Positions 9,807-20,800 of a DNA stretch of 64,000 nucleotides are shown here, piece after piece. The stretch comes from Limnomonas spitsbergensis. Lineage: Eukaryota > Chlorophyta > Chlorophyceae > Chlamydomonadales. The notes under the pieces are model-generated. The model saw only the letters and a list, made by a program, of their open reading frames with translations. It did not search any database and was not told the origin of the DNA. The translations under genes and the position numbers were made by a program. Location of the stretch: assembly GCA_037349105.1 (NCBI GenBank), contig JAYJMM010000104.1:2328001-2392000 (forward strand), in the 5' to 3' direction. Each line of letters begins with the position of its first letter. Within the stretch, counting starts at the first letter, position 1.

Positions 9807-11006
9807 TCATGCGGCCACCTCCACCCCATCGACAAAGAGCCGAGCACGCGTGAAAAACACCCTCAACTTCATCTCCTTGGCAAACTGGAACTTGGGCCAG
9901 AGCTCATGCCGTGCCGACAACTCTGCAGGGGACATATCATCCCAGATGGTGACACCCTTGCCTGCCAACTGAATCCTCCCATACACTACGCTCTCGGCCT
10001 CGCTGCGATTGCCCACGCGGAACTTGATCTTCCGCATGAACTTGTTGTTGGGATCCGGCTTGCCCATGCGGAAGGCGCTGTTGACATTGATAGTGATACC
10101 CATGAGCTTGCACACTGTCTCACACACCAGAGCCGCACAGTCCTCCCCCAGACCACCCTCTGGCAGGCCAGATATCACGAAGCTGGAATCCCTGCTGTCA
10201 TGCATGGCTAGCGGAGCAATGCCGTTGGCACCCATGCTGGTGCCACCGCCGCACGATGTTGCAACCGCCGGGGCTGCTGCCTGACGCTCTGTGTTGTTGT
10301 TGTTGTTGACGCTGCTGCCGTTAGATCGTTCGGTTTCTACCATCAGTGTAGTTCCTGCTGTTGCTGCTGCCAATGTTGCTTCTGACACCATCTTCTTCAA
10401 AACTGCCTTCACATTGACATGCTCCTTCTGCATCGCAGCTATCACGACATCCCTGCCGTTCAGCACGCTCATGCTAGCCTTCAGTCCCGCTACATCATCA
10501 CGAATGATCAGGAAAGATGGCTCAACGACTTCCTTCACCCACGTAGAAACCTTCTTCTCGAGCTCCACGAACTCCTTTTTTAATTCAAAGCATTTTGTTG
10601 CGTGCATCTGAAGCATCAACTCGTCGTTTTTCTGGGAGAATTGCTCCACCATGGGACGCACCGCCACATTCTGCCCCTCCAGCCACTTGATCCTCTGTCC
10701 TAGCAGCTCGTTTGTCCCTCGCAGATGCCCGACTAGCTCCTCCAGCGCAACCAATCTCTGGTCGAGGACTAGATGTTGGCCCTTCCAACGCTGAGTTCCT
10801 CCCTCGTCATGTAGATCCACATCCATCGCCGCCACAGAGGGCTCGTCTCCTTGATGACATACCTCGCCATGATCATCAAATCGCAAATGCTGCTGCTGTT
10901 CCTTCCGTCTTGATCTCCTGCCAGTGCCTGCGCTGCTGCCCGTGGGAACTTTAAATTTCTGCTGCGGGCTGAAGTCGTCAAATTCGTGCGATAAATGATT
11001 GGGCAT
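9807..11006 (-). CDS. LINE ORF1-like RNA-binding protein, intronless and intact
   Basis: A 399-codon frame without introns. Order: basic N-terminus with RRSRRKEQQQ (about 30-40); a long heptad-rich coiled coil with VALEELVGHLRGTNELLG (roughly 85-215); an Asn/Ala-rich linker including NNNNN; then a compact domain from about residue 275. That domain contains FVISGLPE, SAFRMGKP, RKIKFRV and VTIWDDMSPAELSARHELW, followed by a short C-terminal domain ending in LFVDGVEV. Coiled coil plus RRM-like domain plus C-terminal domain is the plan of LINE ORF1 proteins that coat the element RNA. No endonuclease or reverse transcriptase follows downstream on this strand, so it is either a truncated element whose ORF1 survived or a captured gene. 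Start ATG at 11006. Confidence 0.65.
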   Translation of the reverse strand: MPNHLSHEFDDFSPQQKFKVPTGSSAGTGRRSRRKEQQQHLRFDDHGEVCHQGDEPSVAAMDVDLHDEGGTQRWKGQHLVLDQRLVALEELVGHLRGTNELLGQRIKWLEGQNVAVRPMVEQFSQKNDELMLQMHATKCFELKKEFVELEKKVSTWVKEVVEPSFLIIRDDVAGLKASMSVLNGRDVVIAAMQKEHVNVKAVLKKMVSEATLAAATAGTTLMVETERSNGSSVNNNNNTERQAAAPAVATSCGGGTSMGANGIAPLAMHDSRDSSFVISGLPEGGLGEDCAALVCETVCKLMGITINVNSAFRMGKPDPNNKFMRKIKFRVGNRSEAESVVYGRIQLAGKGVTIWDDMSPAELSARHELWPKFQFAKEMKLRVFFTRARLFVDGVEVAA

Positions 11007-12115
11007 TGAGTTAAACTGTGGTTATATTGTTATATCGTTATGTTATCGGGTTGATCGACCGTTACTAGCAGCTGCTGGATTGCATGCAGATCCCTGTAGC
11101 GTGCTGCGTTCAATTTGTCTGCAGGTCCGGATTTCAAACAGTCAGCAGATTTCACCCCGACGTCGCATTGCATATAGTCAGCATTTCAGATGATTAAGCC
11201 ATACTGACACGCACTGCCTAGTAAAGTCAGGGTCGGTGAACCGCAAAATGGATTATCGGTAGTGTGTAAATGAGTGGCTCTCCGTGAAGATTTGGAGTGC
11301 CGTCAGTCAAGCCATGCATACGAGCGGGCGTCTGACACTAAGTACCAGAAGGGGTTATTCCGCCCGGGGCACCAGTATAAAGCAGTTTAAAATGAAGCAT
11401 GGGAATACAAAGCATCTGGCTCGCGCAGTGGTCAAACACGCCCATTCTTGCATAACCGGCCCGGGGTGGGTGGATGTTCCGGGGCGGATGTTGCGGGGTT
11501 GTCGCGGTATGGTAGGATTGGTAGCCCAGCCATCCAGGCTGGCGATGACTGGCGAATGTGCTTGTCGTCCCACATACCGTATTGGCCACGCAACCAGTTC
11601 AGTCATAAAGATCCATTGATGATGAGTAACCAGGCAGAAAGACGTCCATGGCGCACCGCTTTTCAGTCCTGTACGCGACGCACCTTTTGAGCGATTTCTT
11701 GAGTCCACAGTAGTGCGGCGACAGACAGTACATACAGCCCCTATGCAGCAGTGCATATGCAGGGATGGTGCAGCGGAATCTTCCGGCAGGGAGGGAGGAG
11801 GGGAGGAGGGGGTAGGGGTATTTATGCTGTCTGTCAAGAGAATGCTCGTCCACCCTCCCTCACTTTCAACAGCAGCATGTCTTGACGACTTGACCTAGGA
11901 AGTTGGTATGGTAACCTGTTGTTTCATTAAGTGATGCTAGACTTGACATACAACTTCAAAATATGTCATTCAGCTCACCCCTGTGTGTGCCCGCACACAC
12001 CTTTGACGTGAGCCCTGCCCCTGCCCCTACCACAACCACGCTCCCCGATCCTCTCATTGTGCTCCTGCTCCTGCCCCAGCCCCAGCCCCCCCATCCTGAC
12101 ACCCTTGCCCCCGCC
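11007..12115. other. Gene-free stretch
   Basis: Short unconvincing frames only. The word GTACGCGACGCACC at about 11674 recurs at about 19701 in an EXD2 intron, suggesting a minor dispersed repeat. Nothing else recognised. Confidence 0.4.
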
Positions 12116-12597
12116 GCAGATCCCGCTTGGCTTCCGCCTGCTGTCTGTTAAGGCCGCCACTGGGGAGACGCTGGTCACAGTCACGGCACCCAGCCGGCCT
12201 CCCCAGCGCGCATGGCGTGGCGGCTGCCGCTGAGCGGTACAGCAGAGGCGAGACAGGCCGCTGGCACGGCTTTCAAGTTCCAGTGGAAAGCACGCTCAAA
12301 GGTGGAGCAGGTGCGGCAAGCGCGGGCTGAGTGCAAAGGTGTGGGGCGAGGGGTGGTCCTCCCTCCTCCTCCCCGTGCTCCCCCTTGACCCCACACAGCC
12401 TGTTGTTGTTGGAAGCTTGAAAACATGTCGGCCCTTGAATGATACCTGATGCTGTCCTTGCTGCGCTGTTTGACCCTCTTTCTCCCTCCCTGCGCTCCTT
12501 TTACTTGCCCTCCAATCCCCCCCCCCTGTTGTGTAGGTTTGTGCTGAGAGATCGTGCTGAACGGCCTAGCGGAGCCCTGATGAGGACTTCATGACGA
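12116..12597 (+). pseudogene. Possible gene fragment, unrecognised
   Basis: A well-formed acceptor (polypyrimidine then CCGCAG) at about 12118 is followed by IPLGFRLLSVKAATGETLV, then a frame change and FKFQWKARSKVEQVRQARAE ending at a donor-like AAAG/GTGTGG near 12340. A second acceptor (TTGTGTAG) at about 12537 precedes FVLRDRAERPSGALMRTS and a stop. Frames do not join cleanly, so this may be a decayed gene or chance. Family unknown. Confidence 0.2.
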
Positions 12598-13301
12598 GGT
12601 GCTGGTGCAGCAGGCCCGCGGCAGCACATAAATGAGGAGGTCCTGTAGATGGGGTTGGAAGACTCAGGGGCCAGGGCAGGATACCAGAGGAGGTGCTCCT
12701 GATGGGCGATCAACCAGTCGCGCTTGCTTGCTTCGTCCCCTCCCATAGCTGACACAAAGAGCCTGCCACTGCAGGGGAGGTTTGATGTGCATGGCACATG
12801 GCAAGCCTCGCAGACATCGTTCCTGCCTTTCAGATGGTGCGCACGCCGCACTACCACCGTTGTTCGCCCTTTCTCCTCTCTCAAGCAAAGTTCTGTGTGC
12901 ATCATGAGCGCGCGCGGCCTGCTGCGTGCTGCGCACACTCACACGCTTTAGCTGTCAACTTGCCGCTCACGAGCAAACAGCAGCCGCTCGTTTACCGTGT
13001 TGCCCTTCCCCCGCAATGCCCGTTCAGCGAGCACATTGAGTTTGTTGTGCTTGAGAGCTCTCGCAGGAGCTGATGATTTGAAATTGACCTGCAGCTGCAT
13101 GGGGGAGAAGGGGAGAGAGAGGGTATGGAGAGGAAGGGTAGAAATGGGGGCAGGCACTACGAGGGGCCCCACTCAGTGAAAGGAGGGAGGCAGGTGCAGG
13201 AGGGAGGTGCAAGTGCACACAGGGTGATTACGCACTGGCTCGCACCTGCAGGTGTAGGATTCGGCACATGTCTCGCCGCTTGCAGCAATCGGCTGATTGG
13301 C

Positions 13302-13700
13302 CAGTGACGTTACACCTCTGGGCCCTGCTCAAAAAGGCTCGGCCGCGTGGGCGTCCAAGTAAGGAGCTGTGAGGAAAGAACGAAACGAACACAAGGAGGC
13401 AGGACAAAAAAAAAGGAGAAGAGGGAAATAAAGTGAAGGGACAAAACCAAGGACTGGAAAAGAAAGACAAAGGAAGTTCCAAGCCTTGAAAACGTCTACA
13501 CCTCAACGATATCTACCACGTCTTCCACAAAGGCATCCCACCCAAGCTTGCCATGGTTCAATTCGAAGAAGTCTCTTGCACTTTTCAGAGGACCTGCCCA
13601 CCCCGCTGCCTAAGTGGGTCCTGTACGCTGTGGCATTGAAAGCATACTTGCACCACGTCCTCCACATGGTCGCCGTCTCCCCTAGCCCAACATCGCTCTA
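13302..13700 (+). mobile_element. Retroelement family B fragment (C-terminal blocks)
   Basis: Starts with the 55-bp family B block, readable as SDVTPLGPAQKGSAAWASK and a stop. About 150 bp of purine-rich sequence follows, and then the second block (CCTCAACGATATCTACCACG, near 13500) reading LNDIYHVFHKGIPPK. Downstream to 13700 it matches the tail region of the other copies. It is a 5'-truncated relic. Confidence 0.7.
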
Positions 13701-13967
13701 GCCCAACATCGCTGGCAGCATCGTATGTCACGCTGCTGACCACTGCGCCGTCCTGTAGTGTCAGCCGTGCTGACGGCGCCAGCTGAATGGCGTGCGCCAT
13801 ATTGCAAGGCCAACCGCCATGCAATGCAGGGCTTGACTGTGGACGCCAAGCAGCCATACCCCATGTTCCATGCAGTCCAGCACCACGCTGTGAGAGTCGA
13901 GCCCATGCATAATGCAGCCATGCGTCAGGTAGTGCGATTCCGGGCTGCCCACTTCTTATGTTTCTAC

Positions 13968-14124
13968 AACTGAGCTTGCCCATGAACTTCAAGATGTTGC
14001 GAAGATTACCACAAGCATTGAACGAGGTCCACTCCAGCGGCTTGTCTATGAGCATGGCGCCGTCTTCATAGGCTTTCGGTTCTAGGAGCTGAGTTGCAGG
14101 AGGAATAGGAATGGGCGTCGACAT
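13968..14124 (-). pseudogene. Orphan first exon of a TruB-type tRNA pseudouridine synthase
   Basis: ATG at 14124 (an in-frame TAG lies just upstream) opens MSTPIPIPPATQLLEPKAYE followed by DGAMLIDKPLEWTSFNACG and NLRNILKFMGKL. GxLLIDKPxGWTSFD is the N-terminal motif of TruB, which makes pseudouridine 55 in tRNA T loops. The next segment of the family, containing the catalytic Asp (G-H-x-GTLDP), should follow but is absent. After FMGKLS the frame runs into family B-like sequence and no matching exon is visible at lower coordinates. A weak donor (CTCA/GTTGTA) exists near 13970. I read this as a gene cut off by retroelement insertion or rearrangement; a very distant second exon cannot be excluded. 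Confidence 0.55.
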
Positions 14125-14878
14125 CTCCAGCGTCTACTTGGCCTTTGGGGGGCTGCTGCTTCTGGATGGCAGTCGATCAGTGCCAGAGGCGCCATCGGAC
14201 AGACATCGCAAGAATGGCCTGTGACGACTCTTTTCGAGCTTTCCCCGATCGCAAAGCTAGTCCGATTGCATGTTTTTGATGTAGTACGAGCATGACGCAG
14301 CTTCTGTGACTCGGCTGGGAGGGAGGAGCCAGGTCCTGAAGCATGTGCTTAACAGATTAATTGCTGAGTTGCAAAGCGCGTGACAATCTCTTGAGACTTA
14401 CAATTCAGTCCCATGCAAAAGGCGCTGGCGGGTGCGGGTGAGAAATCTCGCCCCCCACACTTTCCTGGTTTCAATCCTCTGCTTCAATCGGTTTAACGAA
14501 GAGGCAGGGCATGGAGGTAATCATGCGTATGTCGCGCCCCTGTGGACCAACCTGACATCGCACCTGAAAGAATGACCGATACTGGTACCCATGCAAAGGT
14601 GGTACATCTAGTGACTGACCCCACCGGACTGACCCTGATCGTAGACATAGGATCCATAGCTGCCCCTAGAGTGTCTGCTTGACCTGCGATTAAGTGGGAT
14701 CCAAATTGAGTTTGCTGCTCGGCCGTGTGAATGCCCCTCCATGCGCATGACGTGCGCGAAGCAGCCTTGCACAGGCGGCATGCGTCGCTTGGGCCACCAG
14801 GTGTTCCCAGAGATCAAATGATGTGCCAGGACTTAAGCAGGGGTGAGATATCCAGCGCAGGAACTTATCCTAGCCTGG
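14125..14878. other. Intergenic region between TruB exon and exonuclease gene
   Basis: Lies between two divergently oriented genes and may hold both promoters. No TATA-like box, repeat or coding stretch stands out. Confidence 0.4.
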
Positions 14879-17800
14879 ATGAAGCACTCTGTCCCCTGCA
14901 TCATTATTCTGCTTGGATTCCTGATCTTGCGCACTCCTGCACTCCAACGGCCAGGCAAGCCGCCCAGGCCCATGGGCCGCACCCTGGCTGTTGGCAGCAA
15001 GCATGCAGCGACCATTGCCGTAGCAGCCACAGGACTGCTCATCTATGCCCTACACAAGGTGATCAGGCAAGCATCAAGGCAGGCCCGCCGCCTGGAGATC
15101 CAGATCCTATGCAACTGCGCGTTGTACGGATCCGCGGGCAACAGCGCACGCCTCATCGTACACGTCCTGCCCCTGGACGAAGCTGCATGCAAGCTCGAAT
15201 TGGACAGGCTGCTGCCTCTCATGGCCCACGAGCGGATCCTGGGCCTTGACTGTGAATGGGAGCCGGAAACAGGCGCGCAGCAGAGCAGGCAGGTTGCTAG
15301 GCCCAGGATCTCCTAGGATCTCCTTGCCCTGACGAGTGAATGCAGTAATCCATGCCTCAAGGCACATAATGAACTGATGGATTCCCTATCCCTACCGGCA
15401 GTACACAACCTCCTACAGCATGTGAGGTGCCCTGTAGATATGATTGCATGAACATGCACAGGTGAAGCTGTTCTGCCTCTGACGGCCCTTCTGCTCCGCC
15501 CGGATGATCTCCAGGATTTCGGTCATCCAACTGTCCAGCTCAACAGACTGCCTGATCTTCCGTCCCCTCCACACGACGATGCGGCAGCAGCAGCGCAGCC
15601 AGCAGGAGCCTAAGCTTACTCACAAAACAACAAATGGAGCAAATTCTGAGGGCCTAGGTCCGGCTGGGGTTCTGCTTAAAGATCTCCTACTGCCTCTGGA
15701 GGAACCACGGGTCCCAGAGGAGCAGCAGCAACAGCAACAGAAGCAGCAGCAGCAGGCCCTTAGCCAAGAAAAAGAATGGGTTGTAACTGCTGCTTCGGAC
15801 TGCGCCGAGTGTGCCTGCAGTGGACGATGCAGCAGCCCGGGCGGCTTCATCCCGGATGTGCTGCGTGCGCTGCTGGAGGATGCAGGCGTGGTGAAGGCCG
15901 GAGTCGGGATATTGGAGGACGTGAGGCGGCTCAAGAGGGACTTGGGGGTCAATGTTCGGGTGGGTGGGTGGGTGGGTGCGCACCGGGTGGATGGGTGGGT
16001 GGTAGCATTCCGGATGGGAGGGTGGGCACATACCAGGTGGATGGGTGGGTGGGTGAGTGGGTGGTGGCATACCGGATGGGTGGGACATGCCGGGTGGATG
16101 GGTGGGTGCTGGCACACTGGGTGGGAGGATGGGCACATACTGGGCGGGTGGCTTCATGCCGGATGGGTGGGTGCGTGCAGGATGCTGTCAGAGCAGAGGG
16201 AGAGGCGCCTCCCTCCTCATACTGCTCTCAGTGCCCCGCCTCATCCCGCTTTCAGTGCCCCGCCTCGCACTGCTGGCCTTCCGGTTGAGAGAGAGAGAGA
16301 GGCAGGGTGTGTGCTGAGACTCTCAGATCCACCCGGTTGCTTTCGCCTCCGACGATGCTCTGCTCCCCAAGGTATGGACTGGCCTCAGTCCACGAGCTTT
16401 TCTGCCTGAGGAGCACCCGTCTCATTCCCCGCGCTTGGCTGCAGGGCGCTTTGGACGTACGGTCTCCCCTGCAGGAGTTGGCGCCCTGTCACCTGGCGTC
16501 TGGGAGCAGCCTGCAGGCCCTGGCGCTATCAATGCTGGGCGTGACGCAGGACAAGCGCTGGCAGTGCAGCGCGTGGCAGGACCGCCACCTGTCCAAGGTG
16601 AAACATCAAATTTGGCAGCCTGGATTTCAGAAAATTAAATTATACCCCAGTGGATCTGGGGCTGGAATAAAACACACGATTGGGAGTGGAGAATGGGCCC
16701 TGCAGCCTAGCAAGTAGCAAGATGCAGTGGATGCCTGTCAGGGCTCGTTTACCACAACAACCCTTTCATTGGACTGTGCTAGGTCTGTTTGCTGCTGACA
16801 AACAGCACCGCATTTGCAGGCTTGCCGTGATGCTCGGTGACTGCTGCGAAACTTCTTTGCTCAATGCTGACATCTATTCAGACGTGCAAAGCACAAACCT
16901 ACTGGCCCTTCACAAAAGAAAAGGAAGGTATTGCAATATGCCTGTGCTGCTCATAAATCACCTGATGACACACTTTTACTTAATTACACCTGATGACACA
17001 CTATCACACCTATTATACCTGATGGCACACTATTACACCAGATGATACCCTATTACACTCCTCCGGCCACCTGCCTCACTTTCTGTCTGAAGCTTCTTGT
17101 GCACCTTGGCGCGTGCAGGAGCAGCTGGTGTATGCTGCCAAGGACGCGTGGCTGTCTAGGCAGCTCGTTGTCGCGCTGCTGCACGGTCTGCACGCCAGCC
17201 AGGGCACGGCAGCCTGCCAGGAGCGCAGTGCAGCCACCTCAGTCCTGGCCACGCTGGTCACCTCAATCGCTCCAGCTACTGGGACAAAAATGACCTCCTG
17301 GACAGCACCGGCAGCCCCTGCTCTGCTGATAACCTCCCCTGCTGCACTCGCAGCCTGCTCACTAGAGATAATTCTGCCCTACCTGGACCAGCTGCCGCAA
17401 GGCCGGGGGCTGAAGCTGGGAGGCGCCTCAGGAGGCACTCTGACAGGGTCCCCGCGGGCCAGCGGCAGCGCTGGGGGCCAGAAGAGGGTGCTGCGGCCGT
17501 GCAGCATGCCAACAAGGAAGACAGAGCTGTATGAGAACTGTCGCCTTCTTGTGAGACAAATGAGAGCAGACAGAGCCTGCTGGTTCCAGTCTGCTGATCT
17601 TTTTCCAGCTTATCCCAACACCTGCTGATTCCAGTCTGATGATCCTTTTCCAGCTTATCTCAACTCCTGCTGATTCCAGTCTGATGATCCTTTTCCAGCT
17701 CATCCCAACTTTTACTGATTCTAGCCTGATGATCTGTTCCAGCTTATCCCAACTCCAGCTGATCCTTTCCCTGCTCGTCCCAACTCCTGCTAATTCCTTC

Positions 17801-20800
17801 CTGACTCCCGCTCTTGGCACCTGCTGCTCCCAAGGCGCCAGATGGCAGCCTGCTCTGCACCTGTGGGCTGAAGAAGCTCCAGTGGTACATCACCCGAGGC
17901 CTGGCTGATGAGGTTGGCACCGAGCCGCCCACGGCACGTCTCAAGTTCGAGCCTCGAGGCCGAGGCCATGCTGGAGACGAGTATTACCTGGTGGGTGGGT
18001 GGGTGGGCGGGTGATAGGTGGGTGGGGGTGGTGGGTGGGTGGATGGATAGGTGGGTGGGCGGTGGGTGGATGGGCGGGCGATAGGTGGGTGGTGGGTGCG
18101 TGGGTGGATGGGTCGGCTGATCCATTGGGAGGAGGGGGATGTAGTATGCATGTGGGGCTGATGAATCTGTAGATGGCTTGGATGCAAGGAGGAGGAGGAG
18201 GAGAGGACTATTTTTATTGTTGACCTGATCTGCTGCCCATCGAAAATGTCTGCTTTCGACATCCTCGTTCAGGCACTCTTGCCAATGTCAGGTGTGTTGC
18301 TCTCAGTGTGGTTCTTCTACTGGCTCCACCGCTAAGTGATGGAGGTGTGCCTTCATCTTCTGCTCTGCCCTCCTCCAGCAATCGCCATGAAAAACTGCTG
18401 CTAAGATGCCTCCTCTGCTGCATGCATGTGCGCCGCTCACGGCTGTCTCTTCGCTGTCTCCATCGTGCAGTCTGACAAGCAAAACAGGGTAAGCCGTAAT
18501 CACATGATTTACACAGATGACTATGTTAGGGATTTGTGCGTGCCGGAATCCAAAAACTGTACTCACAGTCTGTGAATGCCTGCACTCGTTCTGTGGGTGC
18601 ATGGCAGCCGCCAGTCTGGACTTTGAATACTCACATTCTGAGGGTATAGATGCCAGTGTATCTAATACACAAATTGTGTGATGTACCTTCCCCATGAGCT
18701 CCATGTTTAAGTATGTCTTGACTCCGATATAATGGACAGGACGGTACCGTACTGGTACATCAAATGAACTGCTCCCTGAGCATAAGTGCATGCCATGCAA
18801 CAGTTTATGTCCACTGCTCATGAGCGCAGCACGAGGACTTACCTACCGGGACATTTTATGAAGGGCTAGCAATCTTGTTATCATGATGTATCGCCCTTTT
18901 CTGACGCCCTGACGCTCATGCACCGCTCCCCTTGTTGATGCCAACCTGGCAGTGCTGCGTGTGTGGGCAGGCGGGCGATTACCTGCGGCACCACATTGTA
19001 CCGCACTGTTACAGATCACACTTCCCCCTCAACATGAAGAGCCACCTCTCCCATGATGTGGTGCTCATGTGTCAGGGCTGCCAGCAGGTGCGTGCAGACG
19101 TGAGAGTTTAGAGTCTGTTAACGGTTTGTTAACCCCAAACCCTGAACCCATGATGTGATGCTCGTATGTCAGTGCTGCCAGCAGGTGTGTTTTGGAGTGC
19201 GGGTCCACAGTTGACGGGGTTTTAAGTTTCTAAACCCAAACCCTTAACCCATAATGTGTGCTCATGTGTCAGGGCTGTCAGCAGGTGTGGGCAGGCGTGA
19301 GGGGTCAGAGTGAACGGGGTTTATATACTATACCCTAAACCCATGATGTGGTGTGCATGTGTCAGGGCTGTCAGCAGGTGTGTACGAGAGAGCGAGTCTG
19401 GTGTTTTGAATCGAGGCCAAGTGTGTGCGTGGCAAAGCGAGCAAGACAGCGTGTCGTTTTGAATGAGACGTTTCCAGCACGCCCCACTGGCAAGGCTTGA
19501 TGTCCAGGAGGCCCATGGCACCTCCTCAGCCGGTCTCTCTGCTGATTTGTAATGTAGCTGATTATGTGTGGATGCAACTGAATGTCCAAGTGCATTTCCA
19601 CGGATATGAGCGCTGTGTGGCACTCCTGGCAGCAACTGTCATGATTCTTGACGGGCATGGCCATATAGGTTCAGTAGAGAGGCGATGTTGCGGCTCTAGT
19701 GTACGCGACGCACCCCAAGGGTTGCAACCCTGTGAGTGTCCGCATGCCGCTTGCCGATACGGGTTTCATGCACCTTTTATGAACCCTATGGACTCGCCCA
19801 TGCACTGCAAAAATCACAAGGGCGCACAGGGGATATCACTCTTGAGCCCGAGTGAAGCAAAACATTCGACACAATCACCCTGCCTCCCGTTTTGCATTGT
19901 TGCGCCACAGAGATGCTGCAGTGCGGACCACCGGCGCATGGCGGCCCTGGGGAAGCAGTACGGCGCTCCTCTGAAGCAGGACAACCACAGGTTTCAACAG
20001 GACTCGGATGCAGTCAGTGTCAAAAGCGCCACCAGGGCACTGAATTGCCCCAAGGTGGGCTGTTGTTTATGCTCATGCTCATGCCCATGCTGCTGAAGCT
20101 CTTGTGGCCTGGCTTTGAGGGTTATCATCGGCATCTCTTGCCTACGTGAGTGCATAGGTGGTAATGCTGAAGTACCTGTCAGAACTCATGGCTCATGATC
20201 AGCGGGGACACATTACCACACAACAGGTGGTATCTGACAGGTGGAATATCAGGACAACCACCATTGGGACCGGTAGAAGGTCTACATGACAACACCCCTG
20301 TGCCTCTCGAAGGGTGTGCATCACATTCAACATGTATTGACGTGGCTGCCTCAAGCAAGTCTGCCTGTGTGTTGCGGCCATTCCATCTGTGGCCTATTTG
20401 ATGTGGGGATGGTCTGCTGAAGCACACTCCTGCCGCTGACTTGGCCTGCCAGGCTGCCTTCATTCCCGCGGATCGCCGGGCGGCGCTGGAGCAGGTTCTC
20501 CTCTCCTACTTTGGCGTGTCAGAGGTCACTGCAGATGTGCTGGCGAGGGGGGAGGAGGTGCAGCCCAAGAAGGCGAATCTGGAGTGGTAAGGGCTCTACG
20601 ATTGCCTAGGAGAGGGAGGATTTTCGGCTGGCTGAGGGGGCACCTGGATAGTGTCCGTGTCACCGTGATGCGTTTCTGCTTGTGCAGTTCAGCTGCTGCA
20701 TTATACGCACTAGGTTGTGGTAGAATGAAACAGCGGCTGGGAGGAGGGTGCATTGTGATCTGGCTTCTTATTATTTAATGAACATTGAGTGGAATCCAAC

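Noticed and set aside
12501..12942. 145-aa minus-strand ORF
   Set aside because: No domain, no splice partners and biased composition.
15620..16157. Pro/His-rich minus-strand ORFs opposite EXD2 exon 2
   Set aside because: Antisense of the polyGln and (GTGG)n regions; codon content reflects the repeats.
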